From contig NZ_JACHXM010000004.1 in assembly GCF_014192055.1 (NCBI RefSeq), positions 238,404 to 275,509 of the forward strand: 37,106 bases of DNA, in the 5' to 3' direction. This document shows positions 1 to 8,776 of this stretch, in pieces (the stretch's first letter is position 1; every line of letters begins with the position of its first letter). The position numbers and the translations under genes are program-made. This stretch comes from Halomonas organivorans. Lineage in GTDB: Bacteria; Pseudomonadota; Gammaproteobacteria; Pseudomonadales; Halomonadaceae. The notes beneath the pieces were generated by a model. The model was not told the DNA's origin. It made no database searches and worked only from the letters and a program-made list of their open reading frames with translations.

Positions 1-216
1 TCCTGAGCCGGGGGCGCCTGCGGCGCCTTTCGCGCAGCGAGCTGCGCTCCCACGAAGACCTGCGCGGTGGCTCGGATCCACTGAGGGCGGCTTCGTCGGC
101 GTGCTCTTCAGAGCCGGTCCGACGCCTCGGCGATTCGCTGCGCCAGCGGCGGCATTCTCATGCTCCTGAGCCGGGGGCGCCTGCGGCGCCTTTCGCGCAG
201 CGAGCTGCGCTCCCAC
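1..216. repeat. Direct 53-bp repeat carrying REP-like 24-mers
   Basis: Bases 1-53 recur exactly at 164-216 (offset 163). Each copy ends in a 24-mer (30-53 and 193-216) that on the minus strand reads GTGGGAGCGCAGCTCGCTGC followed by GCGA. The same 24-mer recurs at 14867-14890 and 15083-15106. The start GTGGGAGCG, the internal palindrome and the GCGA end resemble the REP (repetitive extragenic palindrome) elements of pseudomonads. The stretch around 102-133, with the core GAGCCGGTCCGACGC, is also shared with the 15.0-kb patch. I see no gene in 1-390. Confidence 0.8.
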
Positions 217-268
217 AGGGGGCTCCGGTGCCGTCGTCGATCAGGGCGTAGGCGCGAGGCAATATGCT

Positions 269-345
269 GCACCACGCACCACGCACCACGCACCACGCAC
301 CACGCACCACGCACCACGCACCACGCACCACTCACCACTCACCAA
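269..345. repeat. Heptamer tandem repeat (GCACCAC)9 plus two TCACCA units
   Basis: Nine perfect GCACCAC heptamers (269-331) are followed by TCACCAC and TCACCAA. The array abuts the terminator of the ABC-transporter operon. Its last part contains ACTCACCACTCACC (330-343), a 14-mer found also at 10291-10304 and, reverse-complemented, in the array at 29825-29873. It is a slippage-prone short repeat with no visible coding role. Confidence 0.9.
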
Positions 346-369
346 AAAGCCCCGGATGATGCCGGGGCT
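344..369 (-). terminator. Rho-independent terminator of the ABC-transporter operon
   Basis: On the minus strand an 8-bp perfect stem (AGCCCCGG at 362-369 pairing with CCGGGGCT at 348-355) with a 6-nt loop runs into a T tract (344-348). It lies 21 bases after the stop codon of the last permease gene. Confidence 0.9.
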
Positions 370-390
370 GGAAGGGAACAGCACGAGGTT

Positions 391-1692
391 TCAATCCACG
401 TGCTTGGTCTTCTCGGGCAAGAGCCCCTTGGGCGCGAAGCGCAGCACCAGGGTGATCAGCAGGCCGATCACGAACACCCGGGCCTGCAGCGCGCGGCTGT
501 CCATGCTGGCAGGGGCATCCCAGCCGAAGGTGCTCTCGCCGAAGTGCACGGCCAGCTCCATCAGGAACAGCGCCAGCGGTTCGGACATCAGCCAGATGAT
601 GTAGACCGCCACGGCGCCGAAGATGGTGCCCAGGTTGTTGCCGGGGCCGCCGAGGATGACCATCACCAGCACCAGGAAGGTGTGGTTGAGCGGCAGGTAG
701 CCCTGGGGATCGAACAGGCTGTTGAAGCTCGCCAGCACGGCGCCGCCGATGCCCATCAGGATGCAGCCCAGCACGAAGATTTCCAGGCGGCGCTTGTTGA
801 TGTCCTTGCCCATGGCCGCCGAGGAGATCTCGTTGTCGCGGATGGCGCGGATCATCCGCCCCCAGGGAGCGTGATAGGCGCGATGCAGCAGGAAGAAGAT
901 CGCCGCGATCATCACCGCCGTCACCGACAGGTACATGGCGCGAGCCAGGGTGAAGCCGACCTCGGCGGGCCCGGGCACCGGCCAGGGCAGCGGCGATACC
1001 GTGGCGGTGCCGCGGGTCAGCCAGTCGGAGTTCTTGAGGAAGGCTTTGATGATCTCGGCGATGCCGATGGTGGCGATGGCCAGGTAGTCGCTGCGCAGGC
1101 CCAGGCAGATATGGCCGATGAAGTAGCCCACGCCGCCGGCCAGCGCGCCGCCGACGATCCAGCCGACCCAGGCGGGCAGGCCCAGGCCGCCGATGAAGCC
1201 GGCCTGGGACTCGATCTGGTCGGCGACGCCGCGGAAGGCGCTGATCACCACCAGGTAGAGCACCACGGCCAGCACCACGGTGATGACGGTGCGCAGCTTC
1301 TTCGGCACGCCGATGCGGTCCAGCCGTGAGGCGCCGAACACCACGACCGCGGCGCCGACGATATAGGCCAGCACCACGCCCAGCTCGCCGGGCAGTGAAG
1401 AGTCCCAGAAGGCGTCATTGACCGGGACACTGAAGAACATGGCGCAGAAGCCGCCCAGCGCCACGAAGCCCATGACCCCGGCGTTGAACTGCCCGGCATA
1501 GCCCCACTGGATGGTCAGGCCCAGGGCCAGGATGGCGTAGCAGGAGGCCTCGACGAGCATGCGGGTGCTGTAGGCGGAGCCCATCATGCCGTAGACGCCC
1601 AGCACGGCGGCCAGCAGGACCACGAAGAGAATGACCTCGCGCAGCGGGAAACGGCGCGGTGCGGCGACGGTATCGGTGCGTGTCGTGCTCAT
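391..1692 (-). CDS. Branched-chain amino acid-type ABC transporter permease (LivM family)
   Basis: This is an inner-membrane permease, one of the two transmembrane subunits of a LivFGHM-type importer, which moves a small polar or branched-chain amino acid or an amide. The 433-residue protein has a short polar N-terminus, then many hydrophobic helices, and the LivM-type segment YLAIATIGIAEIIKAF that contacts the ATPase. The chosen ATG at 1692 overlaps the stop of the upstream permease by one base (TGATG), implying coupled translation; an open frame runs on upstream to 1818 but lies inside that gene. It is the last gene of the minus-strand operon and is followed by a strong terminator. The family is clear; the substrate (branched-chain amino acid, urea, amide or other) cannot be read from the sequence. 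Confidence 0.9.
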   Translation of the reverse strand: MSTTRTDTVAAPRRFPLREVILFVVLLAAVLGVYGMMGSAYSTRMLVEASCYAILALGLTIQWGYAGQFNAGVMGFVALGGFCAMFFSVPVNDAFWDSSLPGELGVVLAYIVGAAVVVFGASRLDRIGVPKKLRTVITVVLAVVLYLVVISAFRGVADQIESQAGFIGGLGLPAWVGWIVGGALAGGVGYFIGHICLGLRSDYLAIATIGIAEIIKAFLKNSDWLTRGTATVSPLPWPVPGPAEVGFTLARAMYLSVTAVMIAAIFFLLHRAYHAPWGRMIRAIRDNEISSAAMGKDINKRRLEIFVLGCILMGIGGAVLASFNSLFDPQGYLPLNHTFLVLVMVILGGPGNNLGTIFGAVAVYIIWLMSEPLALFLMELAVHFGESTFGWDAPASMDSRALQARVFVIGLLITLVLRFAPKGLLPEKTKHVD

Positions 1693-2696
1693 CAGATCAC
1701 CTTGCCCTTGAAGATGCCGGTGGGGCGCCACACCAGGATGGCGACGAGGATGAAGAAGGGCACCACGATCTTGTATTCGGTGCCGACGAAGGCCAGGTTG
1801 CCCGCCTGGGCCAGCCACTCCGGCAGGCTATCGCGGAAGGGCCTGAGCAGGATGCCCCAGTTGAACACCGCCAGCGTCTCGGCGAAGCCGACCACGAAGC
1901 CGCCGGCGATGGCGCCGTAGGGGTGGCCTACGCCGCCGACGATGGCCGCGGCGAAGATCGGCAGCAGCAGGAAGAAGCTCAGGTCGGGCTTGAAGGTCAC
2001 GTCCAGCGACAGCAGGGTGCCGGCGATGGCGGCCAGGCCGCCGGCGATCACCCAGGTTACGGCGACGATGGTGTTGGTGTTGATGCCCGAGGCCTGGGCC
2101 AGCGCAGGGTTGTCGGACATGGCGCGCATGGCCTTGCCCAGCCGCGAGCGCGACAGGAAGAAGTGCAGCGCCACCACGCTGATCAGCGTCAGCGCGAACA
2201 GGTAGATCTGGGGCTCGGTGATCACCACCGGCACCCGCACGCCCTCGATGGGCAGCGGAATGCGGAAGATCTCCTTGCGATCGTCGACGTAGAGGCTCTC
2301 GCCGCCGGTGCCAGCGAACAGCCGGATCAGCCCCTGCAGCATCAGGGTGACGCCCAGCGAGGCGATGACCATGACGATCGGCTTGACGCCGTGGGCGCGC
2401 AGCGGCTTGTAGAAGGCGCGGTCGATGCCTACCGCCAGCACCGCGGTCAGTGCCATGGCGAACGGCAGCATGATCAGCGGCGTGGGAATGCCGATGGCCG
2501 CGCCGGCCTGTGGGAAGAGGGTGGTCAGCAGCAGCACCATGAAGGCGCCGAAGGTCATCATGTCGCCGTGGGCGAAATGGGCGAAGCGCATGATGCTGAA
2601 GATCAGCGTCACGCCCACCGCGCCGATGGCGTAGATCGAGCCGGCTACGCAGCCGGCGATCACCACGTTGTTGATGAAGAAGACGAGTTCGTTCAC
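1692..2696 (-). CDS. Branched-chain amino acid-type ABC transporter permease (LivH family)
   Basis: This is the second membrane subunit of the importer, in the inner membrane beside the LivM-like protein. It has 334 residues, somewhat above the roughly 300 usual for LivH, and is very hydrophobic. Two family blocks are visible: GDMMTFGAFMVLLL near residue 44 (LivH proteins carry HGDLMMLGAY here) and, in the second half, the coupling region SDNPALAQASGINTN followed by an AGGLAAIAGTLL helix. It lies 31 bases downstream of the LivF-like ATPase gene and overlaps the next gene by one base, so the four genes form one transcription unit. The substrate is unknown. Confidence 0.9.
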   Translation of the reverse strand: MNELVFFINNVVIAGCVAGSIYAIGAVGVTLIFSIMRFAHFAHGDMMTFGAFMVLLLTTLFPQAGAAIGIPTPLIMLPFAMALTAVLAVGIDRAFYKPLRAHGVKPIVMVIASLGVTLMLQGLIRLFAGTGGESLYVDDRKEIFRIPLPIEGVRVPVVITEPQIYLFALTLISVVALHFFLSRSRLGKAMRAMSDNPALAQASGINTNTIVAVTWVIAGGLAAIAGTLLSLDVTFKPDLSFFLLLPIFAAAIVGGVGHPYGAIAGGFVVGFAETLAVFNWGILLRPFRDSLPEWLAQAGNLAFVGTEYKIVVPFFILVAILVWRPTGIFKGKVI

Positions 2697-2727
2697 GGGA
2701 TCTCTCCGATGTGCCGTCGGGGCGGGC

Positions 2728-3432
2728 TCAGCCGCCCAGGAAGCTCTTGGCGACCTCCGGGTCGGCCAACAGGGCCGCGCCGGTGTCGGTGAAGCGGTTC
2801 TGGCCGGCGGCCAGCACGAAGCCTTTGTCGGCGATGGCCAGCGCCTGCTTGGCGTTCTGCTCGACCATCAGGATGCCGACGCCGGCGGCGTTGACCTCCT
2901 TCACTCGTTCGAAGATCTCGTTCATGTACAGCGGAGAGAGCCCGGCGGTGGGTTCGTCGAGCAGCAGTACCTCGGGCTCGGCCATCAGCGCCCGGCCCAT
3001 GGCGACCATCTGGCGCTGGCCGCCGGAGAGTTCGCCGGCGGGCTGGTGGCGCTTGTCGTAGAGCGGCGGGAAGAACTCGTAAATGCGCGACAGCATGCGC
3101 TTGACGTTGCCGGGCTTGAGGTAGGCGCCCATCTGCAGGTTTTCCTTCACCGTCAGGCTCGGGAAGACGTTGTATTCCTGGGGCACGAAGCCCATGCCCT
3201 TCTGGACGAGCTTGTTGGGCGGCAGGTTATGGATGGGTTCGCCGCGCAGCAGGATCTCGCCCTGGCTGACATGGAGCAGGCCGAACACGGCCTTGAGCAT
3301 GGTCGACTTGCCGGCGCCGTTGGGGCCGACGATGACGCCGATCTCGTCGGCTTCGATGGACATGTTCACCCCGTTGAGGATGTTCATGCCGCCGTAGCCG
3401 CCATGCACGTCGCGTGCGTCGAGTAGTGGCAT
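2728..3432 (-). CDS. ABC transporter ATP-binding protein (LivF family)
   Basis: This is a cytoplasmic ATPase subunit of the importer. In its 234 residues the Walker A motif GPNGAGKST spans residues 36-44, the ABC signature is LSGGQRQMVAMGRAL, and the Walker B region VLLLDEPTAGLSP is intact, as is a switch-region His equivalent in the MVEQN block typical of LivF, which carries Gln there instead of His. The length is normal for LivF (about 235). It follows the LivG-like gene after 100 bases, the widest gap inside the operon, in which I see no strong promoter or terminator. The start has only a weak ribosome-binding site. Confidence 0.92.
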   Translation of the reverse strand: MPLLDARDVHGGYGGMNILNGVNMSIEADEIGVIVGPNGAGKSTMLKAVFGLLHVSQGEILLRGEPIHNLPPNKLVQKGMGFVPQEYNVFPSLTVKENLQMGAYLKPGNVKRMLSRIYEFFPPLYDKRHQPAGELSGGQRQMVAMGRALMAEPEVLLLDEPTAGLSPLYMNEIFERVKEVNAAGVGILMVEQNAKQALAIADKGFVLAAGQNRFTDTGAALLADPEVAKSFLGG

Positions 3433-3532
3433 AGGTGGTTCTCTGCGTTGTCGTTATCGGGCGGGATCCGGCCGCCCCGTCGTTGTTGTGGTGCTTAGGC
3501 TGTCGGAGAGCCTTTACGCCGCCGGTGAGCCC

Positions 3533-4303
<771 letters not shown>

Positions 4304-4350
4304 GTCACACCTGTGATGGATTGTTCATTGTTGTGAGATCGCGCGATGGC

Positions 4351-5793
4351 TCATGAGGCATGGCGCTCCGCCAGGAAGCTGCGGCCGGCGGCGAAGGCCC
4401 CCACGATCACTACGGCCCCGATGGTGGGGATCCAGTAGCCCTGCACCTGGGGAATGGTGCGCAGGAACACGAAGGCCACGGCGGCCGGGGCCACGAAGCG
4501 TACCAGCAGGCGCCAGACCTGGAACCAGGCTTCGCCGGTGCGCATTTCCTTCATTACCTCGCCGTGGGTGAGGGCCCAGCCGGCAAACAGCGAGATCAGC
4601 AGGCCGCCGAGCGGCATGAAGATGTTGGTGAGCAGTTCGAGCAGGCCGAAGGCGCTGCGCCCGAAGAGGGCGTGGAAGATCGAGTCCTGAGCCCAGCGAT
4701 TGAAGCTGAACACGGTGAGCAGGCCCAGCGCCCAGCTGGCGATGACCATGACGGAGACCGCCTGGGGGCGGCTGAGGTCGAAGCGTTCGACCAGATAGGC
4801 GGCCACCGGCTCGATCAGCGAGATCGCCGAGCTCAGCGCGGCGCCCAGCACCAGGATGAAGAAGATGGCGCCGACCAGGGCGCCACCGGGCATCTCGGCG
4901 AAGGCCAGCGGCAGGGTGACGAACATCAGCCCCGGGCCCTCGGCGGGATCCAGCCCTGCACCGAACACCAGCGCGAAGATCGCCAGGCCGGCGATCAGCG
5001 CCACGGCGGTGTCGACGATGGCGATGGTGAAGGCGGTGCGGGTCAGCGAGGCTTCGCCGGACATGTAGGCGCCGTAGGCCATGATGGCTCCCATGCCGAG
5101 GCTCAGGGTGAAGAACGACTGGCCCATGGCCGCCAGCCAGCCCTCGAGGCTGAGGTCGGCGACGTTGAAGGTGAACAGGAAGTCGGCGGCGCCGCCCAGG
5201 TCGCCGATCATGGCGGCGTAGGCCAGTACCACCATCAGGATCACGAACAATGCCGGCATCAGGATGCGCAGGCTGTTCTCGATGCCGCGGTGAATGCCGA
5301 GCCCGACCACCAGCGCCGAGGCGCCGATGAACAGGGTGTGATAGAGGGTCAGCAGCGCCGGTGAGGCCAGTAGGGCGTCGAAGCCCGCAGCCACGGTGTC
5401 GGCGTCGGCGCCCTGCAGCGAACCGGTGAGCATGCGGCCGGTGTAGTGGATCGCCCAACCGGCGATCACCGAATAGAAGCTGAGGATGATGAAGGCCGAC
5501 ACGGCGCCCAGCCAGCCGATCGATTCCCAAGCTCGTGAGGTCTTGTGGGTGCGGGTCAGAAAGCGCATGCCCATGATCGGGCTGCGCCGGCTGTTGCGGC
5601 CGAGCATGGTCTCGGCGATCAGGATCGGAATGCCGACGGCGAAGATGGTCAAGGCATAGATCAGCAGGAAGGCGCCGCCACCGTTTTCACCGGCCAGGTA
5701 GGGGAAGCGCCACAGGTTGCCGAGCCCCACCGCCGAGCCGACCGCGGCGAGCAGGAAGGTTCCCTTGTGCGTCCAGACGTTGTGCGTGCTCAT
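4351..5793 (-). CDS. Sodium-dependent transporter, neurotransmitter:sodium symporter (NSS) family
   Basis: This is an inner-membrane symporter that uses the sodium gradient to import an amino acid or related amine (LeuT fold). The 480-residue protein begins with the NSS signature of the broken first helix, GSAVGLGNLWRFPYLAGENG, at about residues 19-38, which forms the sodium and substrate sites, and continues with about eleven or twelve helices. Length and motif fit bacterial NSS proteins. The ATG at 5793 has no competing upstream start with support. Upstream lie two copies of an ATGACC/GGTCAT dyad that could be operator sites. Downstream on the same strand is the Liv-type ABC transporter, so the locus pairs two possible amino acid importers. 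The substrate is not determinable. Confidence 0.93.
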   Translation of the reverse strand: MSTHNVWTHKGTFLLAAVGSAVGLGNLWRFPYLAGENGGGAFLLIYALTIFAVGIPILIAETMLGRNSRRSPIMGMRFLTRTHKTSRAWESIGWLGAVSAFIILSFYSVIAGWAIHYTGRMLTGSLQGADADTVAAGFDALLASPALLTLYHTLFIGASALVVGLGIHRGIENSLRILMPALFVILMVVLAYAAMIGDLGGAADFLFTFNVADLSLEGWLAAMGQSFFTLSLGMGAIMAYGAYMSGEASLTRTAFTIAIVDTAVALIAGLAIFALVFGAGLDPAEGPGLMFVTLPLAFAEMPGGALVGAIFFILVLGAALSSAISLIEPVAAYLVERFDLSRPQAVSVMVIASWALGLLTVFSFNRWAQDSIFHALFGRSAFGLLELLTNIFMPLGGLLISLFAGWALTHGEVMKEMRTGEAWFQVWRLLVRFVAPAAVAFVFLRTIPQVQGYWIPTIGAVVIVGAFAAGRSFLAERHAS

Positions 5794-5826
5794 CGGGTGT
5801 CCGCAATTGCGTGTCGGCCTCGCGCC

Positions 5827-5895
5827 ATGACCTTGTGGGTCATTGAAGAGTGGGCCGCGATGTCCTGCGCTGGGATGACCAGCTCTGTGGTCATC
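5827..5895. promoter_or_regulatory. Repeated dyad ATGACC...GGTCAT upstream of the NSS gene
   Basis: Two inverted repeats with the same arms occur 48 bp apart: ATGACC-N5-GGTCAT at 5827-5843 and GATGACC-N8-GGTCATC at 5874-5895. They lie 34 to 102 bases upstream of the NSS start codon, where operators are expected. The identical arms suggest binding sites for one dimeric regulator. The unequal spacers argue for caution. Confidence 0.4.
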
Positions 5896-5980
5896 AACTT
5901 TGCGATAGACCCGGGGCCCTTGACTAGTCGACTTGCGTTTAGGGGCCGTTGGCGGCGCGGATGGTAATCCGGCACCTGGC

Positions 5981-6298
5981 TCAGTCCCGGTCGTCGTCCG
6001 CCGCGGGGTGGCGGGGTTCCATGGCGCGCAGGGCGTCGGGCAGTCGCACGGTGTCGCCGAGTGTCACGTCATCGACGCTGTGCTGGCGACGGCCGTTGTC
6101 GGCGGCGATCAGTGCGACCACCTCGCCGATGCTGGTGTCCTCGACCCGGGCTTCGACGCGCACGCGCACCGTGAAACCGTGGAAGCGTGCGCTGATGATG
6201 CTGCCCTCATGGGGCTCCGGATAGTCCTGAGGATGGTCGGCGTAATAGCGCTCCACGCTGGCGCTGCCGGGGTCGTCCCATTCGACGTGCTTGTGCAT
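5981..6298 (-). CDS. Hypothetical protein, 105 residues
   Basis: I do not recognise this family. The 105-residue product is acidic and polar, with no signal peptide and no membrane segment, so it is probably cytoplasmic. It starts MHKHVEWDDPGS; the middle (SIISARFHGFTVRVRVEAR) is likely beta-strand, and the C-terminus is charged and probably disordered (AADDDRD). The start at 6298 is chosen because a good Shine-Dalgarno AAGGAGGTG lies 6 bases upstream; an in-frame ATG at 6337 precedes that site and lacks its own. It stands alone between the NSS gene and typA, all on the minus strand. Confidence 0.7.
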   Translation of the reverse strand: MHKHVEWDDPGSASVERYYADHPQDYPEPHEGSIISARFHGFTVRVRVEARVEDTSIGEVVALIAADNGRRQHSVDDVTLGDTVRLPDALRAMEPRHPAADDDRD

Positions 6299-6393
6299 TG
6301 GGCTCACCTCCTTGGAGTAAGACGTAGGCATCAGCATAGCCTTCGACGGCGGGCGGGGGCTATCAACGCAGCAGGCGCTCGGCCCCGACGCAA

Positions 6394-6417
6394 AGAGCCC
6401 GCCGTGGGGCGGGCTCT
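6394..6417 (-). terminator. Terminator downstream of typA
   Basis: A perfect 10-bp stem (AGAGCCCGCC at 6394-6403 and GGCGGGCTCT at 6408-6417) with a 4-nt loop, followed on the minus strand by a short T run (TTT). It lies 31 bases after the typA stop codon. Confidence 0.8.
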
Positions 6418-6448
6418 CTCTGCGTCATGGCCGCCGAGGCGATGGCGC

Positions 6449-8275
6449 TTACTTCTTCTTGGCGCGCTTGCGCTCGTTCTCGGCGAGCAGCTTCTTGCGC
6501 AGGCGGATGTGGTTGGGGGTGATTTCCACCAGCTCGTCGTCATCGAGGAACTCGATGGCCTGCTCCAGGGTGAAGCGAACCGGCGGCGTGAGCACCAGGT
6601 TCTCGTCGTTGCCCGAGGCGCGCATGTTGTCGAGCTTCTTGGCCTTGGTGGGGTTGACCACCATGTCTTCGGCGCGGCTGTTGATGCCGACCAGCATGCC
6701 TTCGTAGACCTCGGTGCCGTGCTCGATGATCAGCTTGCCGCGGTCCTGCAGGGCGAACAGCGCGTAGGCCAGGGCCTTGCCGGAGACCATCGACACCAGT
6801 ACGCCGTTGCGGCGCTCGACCGAGGCGTCCGGCTTGAGCGGGCCGTAGTGGTCGAAGCGGCTGGTCAGGATGCCGGTGCCCGAGGTCAGGGTCAGGAACT
6901 GGCCGCGGAAACCGATCAGCCCGCGCGCGGGGATGATGAAGTCGAGGCGTACCCGGCCCTTGCCGTCGGGGTTCATGTTCTTGAGCTCGCCCTTGCGGTA
7001 GCCGAGCTCTTCCATGATGGCGCCCTGGTGCTGCTCTTCGCAGTCGATGATGACTTCTTCGTAGGGCTCCTGAGACACGCCGTCGATCTCGCGGATGATG
7101 ACCTCGGGGCGGCCCACGGCCAGCTCGAAGCCTTCACGGCGCATGCTCTCGATCAGCACCGAGAGATGCAGCTCGCCACGGCCGGAGACGATGAACTTCT
7201 CGGGGCTCTCGCCCTGCTCGACGCGCAGCGCGACGTTGTGGATCAGCTCCTGGTCGAGGCGATCCTTGATGTTGCGGCTGGTGACGAACTTGCCGTCCTT
7301 GCCGGCGAACGGCGAGTCGTTGACCTGGAAGGTCATCGACACGGTGGGCTCGTCCACGGTCAGCGCCGGCAGCGCCTCGACGGCGGCCGGGTCGCACAGC
7401 GTGTCGGAGATCGCCAGGTCCTCGATGCCGGTGATGCAGATGATGTCGCCGGCGGTGGCTTCCTCGGTCTGCACGCGCTCCAGGCCGAGGTGGGTCATCA
7501 CCTGGCCGATCTTGCCGCGGCGGGAGTTGCCTTCCTTGGAGACGACGGTGACCTGCTGGTTCGGCTTGACGTTACCGCGGGTGATGCGGCCCAGGCCGAT
7601 GACGCCGACGTAGCTGTTGTAGTCGAGCGCCGAGATCTGCATCTGGAAGGGCGCTTCCAGCTCGACCTTGGGCGGTTCGACGATGTCGACGATGGCCTTG
7701 AACATCGGCGACATGTCGTCGGCCAGCTGGTCCGGCTCGGGACCGGCCACGCCGTTGAGCGCCGAGCAGTAGATGATCGGGAAGTCGAGCTGCTCGTCGC
7801 TGGCGCCGAGATTGTCGAACAGGTCGAAGATCTGGTCGATGACCCAGTCCGGGCGTGCGCCGGGGCGGTCGATCTTGTTGACCACCACGATCGGCTTGAG
7901 GCCCTGGTCGAAGGCCTTCTGGGTGACGAAGCGGGTCTGCGGCATCGGGCCGTCGACGGCGTCGACCATCAGCAGCACCGAGTCGACCATCGACATGACG
8001 CGCTCTACCTCGCCGCCGAAGTCAGCGTGTCCGGGAGTGTCGACGATGTTGATGTGGTAATCGCGCTCCTCAGGGCTTTGCCAGCGGATCGCCGTGTTCT
8101 TGGCCAGGATGGTGATGCCGCGTTCCTTCTCCTGGTCGTTGGAGTCCATGATCCGTTCCTGGCCCTCGGCCTTGCGGTCCAGGGTGCCGGACTGCTGGAG
8201 GAGCTTGTCGACCAGGGTGGTCTTGCCGTGGTCGACGTGAGCGATGATGGCAATGTTGCGAAGATTCTCGATCAC
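6449..8275 (-). CDS. typA: Ribosome-associated GTPase TypA/BipA
   Basis: This translational GTPase of the EF-G/LepA superfamily binds the ribosome and supports 50S assembly and growth under cold and stress. The 608-residue length matches E. coli BipA (607). Visible GTPase motifs are G1 AHVDHGKTT (about 12-20), the RGIT switch, G3 DTPGHADF and G4 NKID; the C-terminal half carries the family block [14 protein letters not shown] and ends in a Lys-rich tail. I chose the GTG at 8275, giving [18 protein letters not shown] as in other TypA proteins. The longer ATG at 8308 lies inside a perfect TATAAT box, so it would not be transcribed from that promoter. The gene is divergent from glnA, as in enterobacteria. 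Confidence 0.97.
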   Translation of the reverse strand: MIENLRNIAIIAHVDHGKTTLVDKLLQQSGTLDRKAEGQERIMDSNDQEKERGITILAKNTAIRWQSPEERDYHINIVDTPGHADFGGEVERVMSMVDSVLLMVDAVDGPMPQTRFVTQKAFDQGLKPIVVVNKIDRPGARPDWVIDQIFDLFDNLGASDEQLDFPIIYCSALNGVAGPEPDQLADDMSPMFKAIVDIVEPPKVELEAPFQMQISALDYNSYVGVIGLGRITRGNVKPNQQVTVVSKEGNSRRGKIGQVMTHLGLERVQTEEATAGDIICITGIEDLAISDTLCDPAAVEALPALTVDEPTVSMTFQVNDSPFAGKDGKFVTSRNIKDRLDQELIHNVALRVEQGESPEKFIVSGRGELHLSVLIESMRREGFELAVGRPEVIIREIDGVSQEPYEEVIIDCEEQHQGAIMEELGYRKGELKNMNPDGKGRVRLDFIIPARGLIGFRGQFLTLTSGTGILTSRFDHYGPLKPDASVERRNGVLVSMVSGKALAYALFALQDRGKLIIEHGTEVYEGMLVGINSRAEDMVVNPTKAKKLDNMRASGNDENLVLTPPVRFTLEQAIEFLDDDELVEITPNHIRLRKKLLAENERKRAKKK

Positions 8276-8306
8276 GACGGGATCCTGCTGGGAAAATTGG
8301 GGTGGC

Positions 8307-8312
8307 ATTATA
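8307..8312 (-). promoter_or_regulatory. Perfect -10 box (TATAAT) of typA
   Basis: The minus strand reads TATAAT at 8312-8307, 31 bases before the GTG start of typA. No good -35 hexamer is visible 16-18 bp upstream. Transcription would begin near 8300, downstream of the alternative ATG at 8308, and this decides the typA start. Confidence 0.55.
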
Positions 8313-8441
8313 GGGTCAGGACCTTGACGCTACCAGCCTTGTCGGTGGGAAACCGGGGGGTTGGGCACTCCTGCCCATGGATTCAAGGACCTGCGGAGGT
8401 GACAGGATGCCGTCGGCAGGAAGCGATGGCGAGTCGCCCCA

Positions 8442-8557
8442 TGCACCTTCGTGGTGCGCGACGATGTGTTTTGCGCCATTTGGGTGCGTTTTTGGTGGCT
8501 GTTGCGGCGCCATGAGAGGGTATGGGGCGAAGCAGTGATCTTGCACCCTCATGGCGC
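8442..8557 (+). promoter_or_regulatory. NtrC enhancer cluster of glnA (three sites)
   Basis: Three 15-mers resemble the NtrC consensus GCACCA-N3-TGGTGC: GCACCTTCGTGGTGC at 8443-8457 (one mismatch), GCGCCATTTGGGTGC at 8473-8487 (two), and GCACCCTCATGGCGC at 8543-8557 (two). A weaker fourth half-match lies at 8507-8521. They sit about 90-200 bp upstream of the start site predicted from the sigma-54 promoter, a normal enhancer distance. Confidence 0.8.
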
Positions 8558-8619
8558 GAATTTTTTTCTCCTTGCTTCTCAGATTGTTATGCGCTTGATC
8601 GTCATGGGTGGCGCTATTT

Positions 8620-8635
8620 TGGCACGCTGGCTGCA
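8620..8635 (+). promoter_or_regulatory. Sigma-54 (RpoN) promoter of glnA
   Basis: TGGCAC-N5-CTGCA, with the invariant GG at 8621-8622 and GC at 8633-8634 separated by exactly 10 bases, matches the -24/-12 consensus TGGCAC-N5-TTGCA. The start site is predicted near 8646, leaving a leader of about 130 nt. The rest of 8276-8776 holds this control region and the typA promoter; I see no gene there. Confidence 0.85.
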
Positions 8636-8776
8636 TTATTTGGGGCAGTGCCATGGTCGTTCATGGCGGCGTGGGCATCACGCCTACGGCATGCTACAAC
8701 GTCGACTGGACACCACCGCGACCGGCGACAGAGATAAGCGGAATACCCGATAACCAGCCATTACCTGGAGGACCTC

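Noticed and set aside
1..53. Terminal repeats considered as an insertion-sequence end
   Set aside because: No transposase and no target-site duplication; the shared 24-mer has the palindromic form of a REP-type element instead.
5790..5975. 61-codon minus ORF upstream of the NSS gene
   Set aside because: It overlaps the NSS start, contains the two dyads and shows no coding bias or ribosome-binding site.
5933..8515. Very long plus-strand open frame (860 codons) opposite typA
   Set aside because: It is a mirror of the typA coding frame in G+C-rich DNA; its product is low-complexity (Gly, Ala, Val, Asp, His-rich) with no recognisable domain.
8316..8654. 112-codon minus ORF between typA and glnA
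   Set aside because: It spans the NtrC and sigma-54 elements and has no homologous features; codon use is unlike neighbours.
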